Of a stretch of 64,000 bases of DNA, positions 22,015 to 35,700 are shown piece by piece. The DNA lies in assembly GCA_958450365.1 (NCBI GenBank), contig CAUEEP010000732.1, positions 3,039,001 through 3,103,000 on the forward strand. Direction: 5' to 3'. The stretch is from Mesorhabditis belari (taxonomy: Eukaryota; Nematoda; Chromadorea; Rhabditida; Rhabditidae). The stretch's first letter is position 1, and the number at the start of each line of letters is the position of its first letter. Below the pieces are notes generated by a model that did not search any database, had not been told where the DNA came from, and saw nothing but the letters and a program-made list of their open reading frames with translations. The position numbers and the translations under genes are program-made.

Positions 22015-24691
22015 ATGGCGGGTATTGACGGGAGTGCCGGCAAAGGGATTAATCCGAGTGGAGGTAAGGGTTTTTAAGGGATTCTTATGCAATGTCTCAT
22101 TTTTAGATGCGAAACAACGCTTCCTCTTCACATCCGAATCGGTCTCCGAGGGACATCCTGATAAGGTTAGTGCTTTTTGTGAATTGAATTCTTCAAAACT
22201 TTCGAAATACGTTTTTCAATAGGATTTGAGGGATAAAAATTTAACTTTAAGTTAAGCCTTTTGATCAAGTCTGTTCCCATGATATTTTTATGTTTAGATG
22301 TGTGACATCATCTCGGACACGGTTCTCGACGCTCATCTCGAGCAGGATCCATACGCTAAAGTGGCTTGCGGTGAGTGATTTTTGTTAAAGTTTTGAACAA
22401 GAAAAGAAATTGAAAGTTACTCGAAATTTGACTTAGTTTTATCAAAAACTGGGTGCTATTCCGGAGCAGTTTGTAACCGATTTTTTCGAACTCTCCACTA
22501 GTTTTAAAATCTTTTCCTAAGGTAATTAATTGTTCTGAATCTATTGGAAGCATTTTTAAGCCATTCTGAACATCTTTTATGTAATTTTGAACAACTTTTA
22601 TGCCGAGCCTTTAAGAGGGGCTCTATTTCCACTGGGTTCAAAGATGCGGGCTGAATTAAGAGGCTTAAAACCTCAATAACTGCTTGAAATAGGTAGAAAG
22701 CAGTTACTATAGCTTAGATAGATACCAAATTAAGCATCTACGCTATTAATACCCTAGGAGCAAAAAGTAGTGCGCTCTGGTTTAACAGAGACGAATGTAC
22801 ATTGCCCCTCCCCCTGAACTATTATAGCACTAAAAACTATTTTCAACTTGCTCATAGCATTCTAACTGTAATACAGATTATTTTAAAGAATTTGAGTTTA
22901 GCTTTTTTAAACAAATCATATTATTTTTAGAATCGGTTACAAAGACGGGGATGGTGTTGTTGGCAGGTGAAATCACATCAAAAGCTCACGTCGACTATCA
23001 GGCGATCGTTCGAGAAGCCATCAAGCGAATTGGATTCGATGATTCGTCAAAGGGTTTGTTTAGAACGACGGTTCGAAGCCTTGATGTCTCAATTTTAGGT
23101 TTTGACTACAAAACGTGCAACTTGTTGGTTGCTCTTGATCAACAAGCACCTGAAATAGCCGCCGGTGTTCACGTTGGCAAATCGGATGAAGATGTCGGAG
23201 CCGGTGATCAGGTAGAGCTTTCTAAAATGATAAATTAACCAATGCTTAAATTAAATATTATTATTGTTGTTAAATCAGCTAGAAGCAATCAGCGAAAATA
23301 TTAAGTAATTTATCTGGCCTTATCAGCCAGCAACATTTAGCTGTCTCGAGTTTAAAATTAATTTCAGGGTCTGATGTTTGGGTATGCGACGGATGAAACA
23401 GAAGAAGCGATGCCTCTTTCTCTTCTCTTAGCGCACCAGGTACTATAAAAATATTTGTTCTTTGAAAAATCTCTTAGTTGGTCGCTCGTTTACATCAGCT
23501 TCGTCGTAGTGGCATTCTTGATTGGGCTCTTCCGGACTCAAAAAGCCAAGTATGCACATTTTTTTACGTGTTTGATACTTGCTTTAAGGTGACGGTAGAG
23601 TACGAGTTTGATGGTGGCGCCTGTGTTCCTGTGAGAGTGCATACTGTTGTGATGTCATCTCAACACAAGGTTTGTAGTCGCTTCTAAACCGCATCTTCTA
23701 ATTAATTCAAACTTCAAACTTTATCTATAGCATTAATCGATTTTAAACTAGGAGTTTAAGATGAAGATGGGTTAAAATAAAACGAATAATTGTAATTAAT
23801 TTTTATTGTTTTAGCACGATTCGAGCCTTGAGCAAGTGAGAGAAGATGTGATGAAGCATGTTATTCGTTGTGTCATCCCACAACGGCTTCTTGACGATCA
23901 AGTATTACAGTTTATAGATATTAAATTTTTGTTTCTTAGACCAAATTCTACTTGAATCCTTGCGGAACTTTTCATGTCGGCGGCCCAATGGGTGATGCGG
24001 GATTGACTGGACGCAAAATCATTGTTGACACGTGAGGTTTCTAGCTATTCTTTAAATTTTATGTATTAGTTACGGTGGATGGGGCGCGCACGGTGGTGGA
24101 GCTTTCTCGGGAAAAGACCCAACAAAGGTTCGGCTTTTTTTCATTAAAAGCTTACCAAATTACTAATTTAGGTTGATCGTTCGGCTGCTTATGGAGCCAG
24201 ATGGGTCGCTAAATCACTTGTGAAAGCCGGAGTCTGTCGTCGTTGTTTAGTTCAGGTCAGCGAAAGATCGTATGGCAATTAAGTCTGAAAGTATTTGATA
24301 CAATTTTAAAATAGCGTGCATAATATTTGTTTTTTTAGGTGTCGTATGCAATTGGGATGGCGGAGCCACTGTCGGTGACCGTCATCTCGTACAATACATC
24401 GCCGCTTTCTGAGGAAGAATTGCTGACGATCGTCCGTGACAACTTTGATCTCCGCCCAGGAATTATCATTCGGTTTGCGAACTGAATTTATCAAAAAACT
24501 TGTCTCTTGTCAGTGATCTCCAATTGCGTCGGCCGATTTACAAGGAGACAGCAAAGAATGGCCACTTCGGTCATCCTTCATTTCCTTGGGAACAGCCAAA
24601 AGAGCTCAAGTTGGTTGCGATTTGGATTTATTACAAAAACTGGAGGAGTTATTGTCAAAGAACCTTACTTTTAAGTAAACAATGCTTCTAA
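22015..24691 (+). CDS. sams: S-adenosylmethionine synthetase (methionine adenosyltransferase)
   Basis: Makes S-adenosylmethionine from methionine and ATP; cytosolic homo-oligomer. Fourteen exons, all in phase: 22015-22063, 22107-22165, 22298-22370, 22931-23053, 23099-23211, 23368-23439, 23478-23549, 23589-23669, 23815-23901, 23940-24031, 24070-24127, 24172-24255, 24339-24472 and 24514-24691. Signatures: [13 protein letters not shown] (ATP/methionine site), [15 protein letters not shown], the MAT signature [29 protein letters not shown] and the C-terminal [17 protein letters not shown]. The family normally ends close to that point; here the frame runs on for about 27 residues (VAIWIYYKN...) to TAA at 24689. 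The tail may be genuine, or a last splice may be missed. A MITE begins 55 bases after the stop. Confidence 0.95.
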
Positions 24692-24745
24692 AATTAACCT
24701 TTGTGACTAAAAAGACCGGATTTTTGAATAAGATTGAACATTGTA

Positions 24746-25301
24746 TTGGGTTGGTGGAAAAGTCCTTTCGGATTTTTTGGGAGAGTACCTTACCTAGAGT
24801 ATCAATAGCCTTTCCGCCGCTTTTTCGCGATTTTCCTTCGTTTTTCTCGTTTTTTTTTGTTTTGTTGGTGCGAACTTTGGCTGGACAACTTTTTTTAAAA
24901 ACAAAAAAGAGAAAACGAGAAAAACGAGAAAAGCGGCGGAAAGGCTATTGATCTGAGGGTCGCTGGTTCGACTTCCACCAGTGACAATATTTTTCAAAAA
25001 TTTTTGCTAAGATTCTGAAAATTTGTGTCTAGGGGTTATTTTTGACGCTGATCACCAAACACATGTTTTTAGCCTAGGTTTCTGCACGGAAAACTAACGA
25101 AACGTGAAAACAGCCATTTTTTGGCTCTGCCGCCCTTTACTAAAATAGCTGTAAAAACTTTTAGAAAAGAGATATCTCAAAACGGTTTTTACCAATCGAT
25201 CCGTCTTGAATTCAGCTTTAGGATGAGTTATAAAACGCCAAAATTGGACAAATTTAAGGTACTCTCCCAAAAAATCCGAAAGGACTTTTCCACCAACCCA
25301 A
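24746..25301. mobile_element. MITE with TTGGGTTGGTGGAAAAG ends
   Basis: TA-flanked, terminal inverted repeats of ~48 bases (TTGGGTTGGTGGAAAAGTCC at left, complement at right). An inner short palindrome of AACGAGAAAAACGAG / CTCGTTTTTCTC lies near 24830-24930. The end sequence is mariner-like, but no transposase is present. Confidence 0.88.
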
Positions 25302-25342
25302 TAGAAAAAAAGTGAAACTGAGAAAATCTAATCACTCGTTTA

Positions 25343-25418
25343 GAATACGCCCCGAGTTAGCCAAGAAATTGCACGATCAAAAAATGGGCGAAAATGGTGT
25401 CGGATCATACGAGGGATA
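25343..25418 (+). other. Unassigned coding-like fragment
   Basis: After a TTTAG acceptor, one frame reads PELAKKLHDQKMGENGVG to a stop at ~25418 and looks coding. It cannot be joined in phase to the SAM synthetase last exon with the donors I can see. It could be an alternative last exon separated from the gene by the MITE, or chance. Confidence 0.25.
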
Positions 25419-26242
25419 AACAAGTATATTTCTTTTTCGATCACTTAGATTGTTGTTTTTCTTTTTTTTGTTATTGTCATGTTCAGTTTTTATTTTTTTT
25501 TCCAAAAGCTTTAAATTCCCTAATTTGGTCTCAAAATGTGCATTATGGCCAACTCGAATTTTCATGGAAACCTCTTTCTGGTAATTGTTGTGATTTCTCA
25601 AGTTTTTTTTATTTTGAATAAATTTTATAGGGCTTGGGAAGTTGCGAAATAACAGAGGCGGCTAGTAGATAGATCATTGTTTCTTTTCGTGACCAGCTAC
25701 AGTCACTCTATTAGAAAAAGCAGTTCCAGATTTGCTAGTTTTCTCAGATTAAATTTTTGAAAAGCACCGTACTCCAGCTACTTTCAATATTTTTTGTGAA
25801 CCCTGAGAATCTGCCAAAAATTGGATAAAACCACGGGCTATGACAACTTTCTCAAGTTGATGCCTTTTCGAAAACTATTTAATCCTGTTCGATTACCGGT
25901 TACAATTACAATCAGCAACCCTCAGTATTTATCCAAAACCAAATTACAAAACGATTTCAGATCTGTGAAATGTGTTACTACGACAACCTCGTATCAGCAA
26001 GAAACGAGCAACAAGTCATTTAACATTTCGTGCTTTTCCTATCAATTTCTTTCACCTTTGCTCTCTCTCACAGTTAGTGCAACAAAAATTACCAGCACTT
26101 CGCCCTGAAATTATATCAAAATGGATGCGAAGCAGCTATTTATAGGTAAAATGCCGCGAAGATTGCCAGAGGCAAGCTAAACCCCGCCCCTTTCCGCCAG
26201 CCCCCTTGCCGATGGCAAGCCCCGCCCCTTTTTGGAAGCCCC

Positions 26243-26710
<468 letters not shown>

Positions 26711-26747
26711 GCGCTGAACGATGATTCAAACTAAACCCCAACCCAAC

Positions 26748-26763
26748 GGCCCTCTTTAGGGCC
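26748..26763 (+). terminator. Histone mRNA 3' stem-loop
   Basis: GGCCCTCTTTAGGGCC, a six-base-pair stem with a four-base loop, 38 bases after the H3 stop: the standard processing signal of replication-dependent histone mRNAs (bound by SLBP). Confidence 0.9.
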
Positions 26764-26889
26764 ACAAATCATTTGGGAAGGATAAAACTTTTGAAGATGT
26801 TTTTAAGATAAAAGGCCTAATCTGATTTTATGAAAAGTTTGAGAAATAGTCGGGACTTGAATGGAATTTCTGAATCTAAAGGCCTGCAA

Positions 26890-26995
26890 GTTTTAGTGCC
26901 CCAAACCAACGTAGATGGGCAAAATGCTATGGAAATTTAGGCCCAATCGAACCAACGTAGGCCATTTGGTGCAATTTTTGCCTGAAATTTTTGGG
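26890..26995. mobile_element. Degraded fragment of the 20690-type MITE
   Basis: GCCCAATCGAACCAACGTAG followed by GCCATTTGGTGCAA matches the inner arm of the 20690-21375 element (~21100-21150) with scattered changes. No ends preserved. Confidence 0.6.
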
Positions 26996-27257
26996 CAGGA
27001 CCTGCGTCAACAACGGCAAGCGAACAATCGAGTTGGCGGGGATCTAGTTCCAGTAAATTTTGTACATTGTCTTGACAACATTAAAAGTTGGTAAATATAT
27101 TTCCTTTTTAAAACTAAGGCACGAATCGGAAGGTGCAAGTGGTGAAAGATGACCCGGAGAACAACAAGAAAGCCCAATAGCTCGAGCCACCCAAAAAGTT
27201 AAGTATTTTGATCAATTTGCGGACTAACTCTATTTAAAATAATTTTTTTGGCTTAGG

Positions 27258-27354
27258 AACCAGCAATGAAACGGAGACTTCGGAGAAAGAAGGCTCGGCA
27301 AAAGATAACAACTCGGGGCGACAGCAGAAAAAGAAGAAAGGAAAGTCAAAAGAG
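27258..27354 (+). other. Possible 5' exon of the kinase gene
   Basis: Between a TTAG acceptor and GTAGTT, one frame encodes a polar, Lys/Glu-rich stretch (NETETSEKEGSAKDNNSG then KKKKGK). It ends in phase 0, whereas the next exon needs phase 2, so it does not join the 27416 reading frame directly. It may belong to another isoform or to 5' UTR. Confidence 0.3.
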
Positions 27355-27415
27355 GTAGTTGAGATGTGAATACGTTTGTGTTTTTTTTTTGTTTAGGACG
27401 AGAAGAGTACGCGTC

Positions 27416-28791
27416 ATGTCAAGAACATACAGCCACCGATACAAAGAAAAACGAGAAGAAACCGGCAAAAAAGATGGACAGAAAAGCGCTTCTCGACAAC
27501 ATAAATACGAGGATAACAACAAACGGCCAAATCGGTATGTTCGCTTCTGGAGAAATCACAAACCCTGGATTGTGGGTTTGTGCCTGCATAGAGTACATTA
27601 ATGTTTTGGTGTTTATAGTGGCATTTAAGCAAAGATCAAGCTCAAAGCCTTCATGAATAATCTTTACTTTTTATTTTTAGGTTCGAAATCTTGGAGCTTC
27701 TTGGCAAGGGCGGCTTTGTCGGAATCAAATCACTCGAGCGTCTCCAATTCGAAGTGGACATCATGCTCGAACTTCAAGATCTCGAGAGCGACCAGTCGGT
27801 TTATTCAATAGATTATTTCATAGAACCTGTTGTTATGTTGGTCTATAATTTGTTTCTTTAGCCAGAAGCACTTCATCAAGATGATCTCGCGTGATCAGGC
27901 TGTGAGGTTTAAATTCGCCGTCCCAGAATTGCTCGGGCTCAGCGTTTTCGACATTCGCACCAACGAAAATTTCACGTAAGCTTTGGCTGATACTGAAAGT
28001 ATTATACTTTTTATTTTAGCAAGTCAAGGTCTCTTCAAATCTGCATTCAAACGTGCAATGCTCTTCGGGATTTCCGCTCAGACGGTTTTCTGCATCGTGA
28101 CGTGAAGGTACATATAGATAATGTTTCTAACCAGTTTTTAATGATTTAGGCTCAAAATTACGCCGTTGGAAAGTACAAGCAAGATGTCATCTACATCTTC
28201 GACTTCGGTATCGCAAAGCGCTATCTGGTGGTCAAGAACGGGAAAATTTGTCGGATGTAAGTCTTGCGTTGTTGTTTGGCAAATTGGAAAGTGTTAGTAT
28301 TTTAATTGTATTTTTTAGCAAGAAGCGCACCAATCTCCGCTTCATTGGCACGCTGAAGTACTGTCCGATAGCGGCACACGACGGGATCGAACAAGCGCCA
28401 AAAAACGATATGGTTTGTGCTTGATTACTCGTGTTTGTAATCTTACCAATTTTAGGAGGCATAGTTCGGAGCTTTATCATGGCACCGCCCGAAAATCCTC
28501 GAGGAGCTCGTGAAGCAGAAGGATTACAAGGCGCAACGAGAAATCAAAATGCGTATTTACGGATTGCTTACCTTTTTAGGCAAAGACGTGTTCGGCCAGA
28601 CGTTGCAGTGCTTCGAAACGATCACCACGTATCTTCGCGGTGTCGAAATGGATTACAATTTTATGATCATGATGTTACAGGTTAGTTGTTTATGATAGGA
28701 TAAAAAAAATCATAATTTTTAGTCCGAAGCTGACAAGGAAAAGGTAAACATGAATATGCCGTTTGATTGGATCGAAGACAATGTAAGTTAA
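27416..28791 (+). CDS. Divergent casein kinase 1-family protein kinase
   Basis: Ser/Thr kinase of the large nematode CK1/TTBK-like expansion. Exons in phase: 27416-27534, 27681-27794, 27862-27975, 28020-28107, 28150-28256, 28319-28412, 28465-28680 and 28723-28791 (306 residues). Basic N-terminus, then FEILELLGKGGF, VGIK (candidate beta-3 Lys), LHRDVKAQNYAVG (catalytic loop), IFDFGIAKRY (DFG), IGTLKYCPIAAHDGIEQ (CK1-specific APE equivalent) and C-terminal MPFDWIED. Two oddities: the ~14 residues usually between the glycine loop and VAIK are missing, and ~10 residues (the WSLFYM region) are missing after PKNDM. For the latter, the nearest acceptor (28455) would give an in-frame stop, while the AG at 28463-28464 restores the frame. 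Possibly a pseudokinase or testis-type divergent kinase; activity is uncertain. Confidence 0.78.
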
Positions 28792-29718
28792 TATGTTTAC
28801 TTCAAAATGATTGACTTCTCATCGCTCGACTTATTACCATAGAAATAGTTTCTATTCCTAAATTGTCTTTTCATTGCTAGGCCGTGTCTATCTTTTGTGT
28901 GATTAATTGTGATTTAATGAGAATTGCATTGAGTGATAAATAAAATGCAGAAAAAAACTGTGTTTCAAGAGTGGAAGCTTTTCAAAATCTTTATCTATCA
29001 AGTATTTCTCCCATGACAGCAAACAAAAAAAAGATCAATATGGGGCTCGTTTTTAAAAAAAAAGAAAAATTTGAGATCGGTGACAAAAAAAAAAACGGTA
29101 GAAAGGTACAGGTTGTAATAACAAAACACAGTTTTTACCCGGGTTTATGCATTTCTTGAATATGTGTGTACGAATCGCTCAAAACTAATACGGACATTGG
29201 CTACGGGATAATAAAAGATAATGGATTGTTTTGGTTAATACAGTTTTAGTAATAAACAAGACTACCGTAGCTGAATAAAAGTATCTAATGTTTGGCTGGT
29301 GTTTCCACATACTCATACAGTAATCAAACCCAGTGAAACTTCACAGGATATTCAGTGCACGTAGCGGGCTACTGTAGATTTACTGTAGTCTATGAGGTCA
29401 GCTTGAATATTTTTGTTATCTTACAAATAAGCTACAGTAACCCAAGTCGAAAAAAGAATCTTTTTCTCAACACAAATCAATGAGCATTCATTCGACTAAA
29501 CAATAAAAAATAAAAAAAAAATTTGACCGCTTTTCAGTTTCGAATTTACGCATTTCTTTTCAGTTTTTTTTACCTCAACTTTAGAGGGTCACAATGAGAA
29601 GATCATTTTATGGGCAAACGGGAGAAATCATGATGTTGATGAGAAAGAGGAGGTAAATTAAAAGAGAACGAAAATAGAGCAGAAATAGAGCAGAAAATAT
29701 TTTCTTTTGGAAAAGCCC
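28792..29718. other. Intergenic, no gene seen
   Basis: AT-rich 3' flanks of the convergent kinase (+) and receptor (-) genes. Short TACAGTA-type motifs (29270-29450). No supported feature. Confidence 0.6.
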
Positions 29719-32700
29719 TCAAACCGAATCGAAGTTGTACTTTTGTGCGAGGCGATCCAATTTAAGGCGCACGTTCATCGCGGTGAGTCGACGACCGGGA
29801 ACCGGCCGCCAACACTCGTCCATCACTTTCCACACGTCTTGATGCACCTGGGAAATGGGTTTCTTTTTTGAGTTTTTTTTGATGGTAGTTGAGCTTAAAG
29901 CTTAGTTGAGCTTCTTCATGAATTTATAGAATTTCTACGAATAGAACTTCTCTGTCATCTGACTAGCTGGCCATTTTGTTTTCGAATTTATAGAATACAA
30001 TTTTTTTTGGCCTAGCTGGCCAATTTTGGTCTAGCTGGCCAATTTTGGCCAATTTTTTTGGCCTAAGCCGAACTAAATCGTATAGCTAAATTACTGCAAA
30101 AGTTCTATTAGTAAAAATTCTATAAATTCATGGATTTACTATATAAAATCAATAAAAATCAATAAAGAACAATAAAAATCAATAAAATCTTCAATAAAGA
30201 GTCAGCTTTTCAAAGGGAAAAACGTTCAAAGCTTATGAGCTTCGGGTTTATCAAGTTTCAATGTTTCCATTCGAATAAACCGACTTGTGAAAGCCGCCAC
30301 CGTTTGTCGAGTGCTGGCCTTTTTTCCTCGTCTACCACCACCTGAAAATTTTGAAAATTTGAAAAATTTGAAAATTTTCATATTTCTAAGCTCTAATTCT
30401 AGAACTTAAACTCAAATTCGGCTTTTCCACCACTCACCTTTTTCATTTCCATAAAAGACGGATCGCGAGGCACGTGCTCCCAATAAGGCATCGATTCTTC
30501 GAATGGAGAGGCGTCAACTAAAGAAAAGACTTTTGAATCGATTGAACTGAACTGAAATTGAGCCCGACTTTTGAAAAGACAACTTTTAAAAGATAGCCAG
30601 GTACTTTTAAAAGCATCCCTTTTACACAAAACTCACAATTCTCGGTTTTCGTTCGACTTAGAATCTCCCACATCACCAAACCGAAAGAGTACATGTCGGC
30701 CATCTGCAAAAAAATTGATTACCGTAGCCCTGATGCTTTTTCTAAAAGGTATCGATTTAAGGCTATTTGCCGTAATCAGTCAGTTTTATATTTATATTAT
30801 TTATCAGCGAATTTTTGATAATGATACAAGGTAAATGATACAAAAAGTGGGCTAATTAAATGGAAATTAAATGAAAACTTTCGAGTTTACGGTAGTAATA
30901 GATGTAGGAATAGATGTAGGAATAGATGTAGGAATAGATGTAGGAATAGATGTAGGAATAGAGGTAGGAATAGAGGTAGGAATAGAGGTAGATTACTACC
31001 TCTATTACTACCGTAAACTCGAAAGTTTTCATTTAATTTCCAGGAAACGGACTCGGTCTCTTTAACTAGTTAAAACTTGAACTAACTAACTAAACTTTAA
31101 CTAATTCTCTTTAACTTTAACTTTCAAATCAATATTTTATTTTACCTTGAATGGCTCAAAACTTCTGAAGATGTTCTCTTCGATCAGGATCTCTGGGGCA
31201 AGGTAACGCTGAAAAAAGATATAAAAAAGATAAAAGAAAAAGATAAAGAAAGAATAAGATAACAAATAATTAAATAAATAATCGAGATTTCATTTCGATT
31301 TTTTGGAAAGATCGATCAGGATCGAAAAATCGACAGGAGTCACAATTTGCTTAGATTATTGTTTATTCAAGTTCTTTTGTTCATTATAAATGTTCATCTT
31401 TGTTTTTTCTATTGTAATTGATTTCTATTTGATGACTAAACCTACCGTAGTCCCGCATCGGGTATTCTCGGGAATGTTCAATATCCCATTCTCGTACCGA
31501 ACCGCTAAACCCAAATCAGCGATCTAAAGAAAAACAAAAGTATATTTATTTATAGATAGAATTGAATATTAGATAATTATTATTAATTATTGAATATTAG
31601 ATAATATTCTTTCTTTCTTTACCCACCACACAAGTCTTATCGGCTTTCACGAGAACATTCTTGCTTTTAATGTCACGATGCGCGATTGCTGGCTTGTCTG
31701 AAAAGAGGTTATTGAAGTTCTTTTAGGAAGAAACTACAGTGACCCGGCTATAGTAACCCATCTCTGCTTCATCAGCTACCCAAACTATAGTAATTCTATA
31801 CTAAGCATAAGCAGTACTAGACTTGCTTAACGAGTCCGGGCAAAAAATTTCAGACAGTCTGCCTCGCTCTTCGATTTTTTTTAATATCCAAAGCTCCTTC
31901 GAGTATGAAACCCAGTTCCCCTGCAAGCCCTTATTCTAGACTTCATTTTGATACTAAACATGGCTAGGTTCTGTATTGCCATTCTTTAGATTTCGATCAA
32001 TCTTTCGCCGGACTCGATAAACTTAACGAGTCAAGAAAAATTTTTATCTAAAATGATCGAAATCTAAAGAATGGCAAAACAGAACCTAGCCATGTTTAGT
32101 ATCAAAATGAAGTCTAGAATAAGGGCTTGCAGGGGAACCGGGTTTCATACTCGAAGGAGCTTTGGATAGTAAAAAAAATAGAAGAGCGAGGCAGACTATC
32201 TGGAAATTTTGCCCGGACTCGTTAAGCAGGTCGACTCCATACTACAGTAAATGAGGTGTATTAATTCAGCTACAGTAACCCTCTGCCACAGCCACAGTAA
32301 TCTGGCTACAGTATTTGAAACCCACTAAATTGTCCAGGAATCTCGGAGTGCAGGAATTGCATTCCGTTTGCGAACGAGCGAAGCAATTGAACGGCCAATC
32401 GGGTATCGATCACCTAAAAGTTGATGGAAAAATGACCAATCTAAAATCTAGCGCTTACATGGATGTACTATGTTTTATTTGCTATTTTTATTTATATATC
32501 TTTATATGTACTATGTTCGAACTCACATTCTCAGCCAGGAAATCGTACAACGATCCGAACGGATGATATTCAGTGATCAACCAGAGTTCCATTTGAAGGC
32601 CCGTATCTGGAAAGGGAAATTGAAAAATTTATATGAAAACTATAACTCGAAATAACTAATTAGACTAATTAGACTGCTATAACTAATTAGAATTAATTAT

Positions 32701-35700
32701 AATAATAATATAATAATAATATAACAATAATATAACAATAATATTATAATAATATTATAATATAATGATAATATAATAATAATAATAATAATATAATCTT
32801 CTTTAATCAAATTATTCCTTAATCCTTTCTCTTTTCAAATCTCTAAACCTTTTTTATCGCTTGCAATATACTGCAAAATGTTCGCGTGACGTAGCCAATT
32901 GGTGTTGTAGATCTCGACTTCTCTGAACAATTTCCATACTTTTTGACAGTAATCTACAAGAATCTGAGCCTATATGCTGTTAACGAAAACTCAAAGGACA
33001 CAATCCTTTACTACAGAAACCCAACTAAGCTGTAGCATTGTAGGAATTGCTGTAACACTCTTCCATGCTCACTCTATCGTGAATCAGCAGTGATTACAGC
33101 ATCTACAGTAACCACTACCTTCTACAATATCTACAACTACTGCAAAACTAAAAAATCTAAACTACAGTAGGCTAAACTTAGACTACAATGATCTGAGCCT
33201 ATATGCTCTTACCGAAAACTCGAAAAACCTGTCTCCAGTTCAGAATCCTGGGCTGCCTCCAGTTCAGAATCCTAAGCTGTCTCCAGCTCAGAATCCTAAC
33301 CTGCCTCCAGTCCAGAATCCTGGGCTGCCTCCAGTTCAGAATCCTAAGCTGTCTCCAGCTCAGAATCCTAACCTGCCTCCAGTCCAGAATCCTGGGCTGC
33401 CTCCAGTTCAGAATCCTGGGCTGCCTCCAGTTCAGAATCCTAAGCTGTCTCCAGTCCAGAATCCTGGGCTGCCTCCAGTTCAGAATCCTAAGCTGTCTCC
33501 AGCTCAGAATCCTAACCTGCCTCCAGTCCAGAATCCTGGGCTGCCTCCAGTTCAGAATCCTAAGCTGTCTCCAGCTCAGAATCCTAACCTGCCTCCAGCT
33601 AAAAACGTTTATTTTCTTTAGAAATTATAAAGATTTTATAGTTTTTATAATTATAGAGATATAAAGAATTTTTTTTCCTCTTTCTATTCATAAATAATAA
33701 TTATAAAATTAAAATTAATTATAGATTTAAAGCCATTCTCGTGCTCTTCCCGTCGGAAAGTTTTACAGCAGTTTTACAGGCCAAAACGGCTTTTAAAATT
33801 CTTTAAAAAGCCTAGCAAATTTCAACGAAAAGAGGAAAGAATTTCCTAGAAAATGGTATAATTTGTAAGGAAAATGAACGTTTCTAGCCGAAGATCTAGC
33901 CGAAGATCTAGCCGAAGATCTAGCCGAAGATCTAGCCGAAGATCTAGCCGAAGATCTAGCCGAAGATCTAGCCGAAGATCTAGCCGAAGATCTAGCCGAA
34001 GATCTAGCCGAAGAAAGCTTAAGATTGGGTTTTTCGAGTTTCCGGTAACAGCCTGGTGTTTTGATTTTGAAAATATTATAAATTTTGAATCAAAAGATTT
34101 CCTGAAAGATACAGTAACCCAGTTAGAGTCTTATCAGTCTTATCATTGGCTCACCTTGCCCACGAGCTTTCATCCCTCGAACAGAAGATTTTCACGGCTA
34201 CATTCTCACCCCGCCATTGGCCAAGTTTCACCTGAAAATATTAGTAAATAACTAGATCGATTTCTATAATCAAATTCCATTTCTAATTTCATTTCATTCC
34301 ATTTCTAATTTCATTTCATTTTTAATTTCATTTCTAATTTCATTTCATTTCTAAAAACCTCTCCAAATCGTCCACTTCCCACATCTTTGATGATGTTGAT
34401 TTGAAGGGCGATTGTTCGTTGGATTAAAAGGGGAAGACCTAAAAGAATGAAAGAAATTGTTCTGCTTTATGCTTTGTACTGCTGCTTTGTACTTGTACTG
34501 CACTGCTTTGTACTCGTACTTGTACAAGTCTCTCTAGTAATCCTGAAACCATTTCCTTCTAGAAACACATTCAATCAATAGAAAAATGCTAGTTTGTGCT
34601 TTTGATGCACAAAAAATGAATCCATTAAATAGTGTCAAGTTACAGTACTCAAAAATCCGCTATAGTACTCAAAAATGCGGTCTACGCTAATCCGATACAA
34701 AAGGAAACAAAAGAAATGCACTCACCGGATCCACTTCCTGAATTGGTGGGATCTAAATCTTTGAGCAATGTGGACAAAGTGCCTCCATCACTCGTCAACA
34801 CCGTACCAATCGAGATATCATTTTCTAAGAAAGTAACAATATTCTACGATATTTCAATTTTAGCTTTTCAATGGTTACCACCTTGTGGCGTCATCGACGT
34901 GACAACGATATTCGGATTCTCAGCGGAAACACGAGTGTACTCTAAATGTACTCTGTACTCTAAATGTACTCTGTACTCTGCACTCTAAATGTACTCTGTA
35001 CTCTGTACTCTAAATGCACTCTGTACTCTAAATTCATAAATTGATGTTTAACAAATTTCCTTTTAAAGCTACAATAAGCCTAAAATGAAATTTTCCATTT
35101 TTGAAACCTTTCCCCGGTGTCGGCGTTGATTGATCTCGATCTTCGCTTATTTCTTCTTCCTCGATGAACCCTTCCATTCGAGTGTATGTTGGCATCGGGA
35201 CATAGATTTGACGAAGAGCTGAATTATCGATTTTCATTCAATATAAATAGATATTCGATCGAAGATTATAGCAATTCATTGTAAAAACAAAAACAAACCA
35301 GGATTCACGAGCTCTTTGCTTTGCGATCCGATCGACGTTGACATAGTGCCCTGGAAAAGATTTGCGTTTCATTCTTTTAGGGTTTTTGTTTTGTTTTGTT
35401 TTTTGGCTAACCAAGGCTAACCTCAACCTCAATTATTCTCATTTTTCTACCTACCGTAAATACTGTAATAGTACCCCACCCCCATAATGACGATGCGGAG
35501 TGTTGCGTAGTCTAGCTTTGAACGAGTTTTTCTCGACACTGTTTTATGCTACAATGCGCGTTTAAATATCAAAAAATAGCTGAAATTCAGAGCTATTTTT
35601 TGATACCTAACTCGTTCACTCGTTCAAATGCTACGCGATGCTCCGGCCTACGCGATGCTCCGGCCTACGCGATGCTCCGGCCTACGCGATGCTCCGGCCT

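Noticed and set aside
33203..33664. 153-codon frame CLQFRILSCLQ...
   Set aside because: 24-bp minisatellite in an intron of the receptor gene; periodicity explains the open frame.
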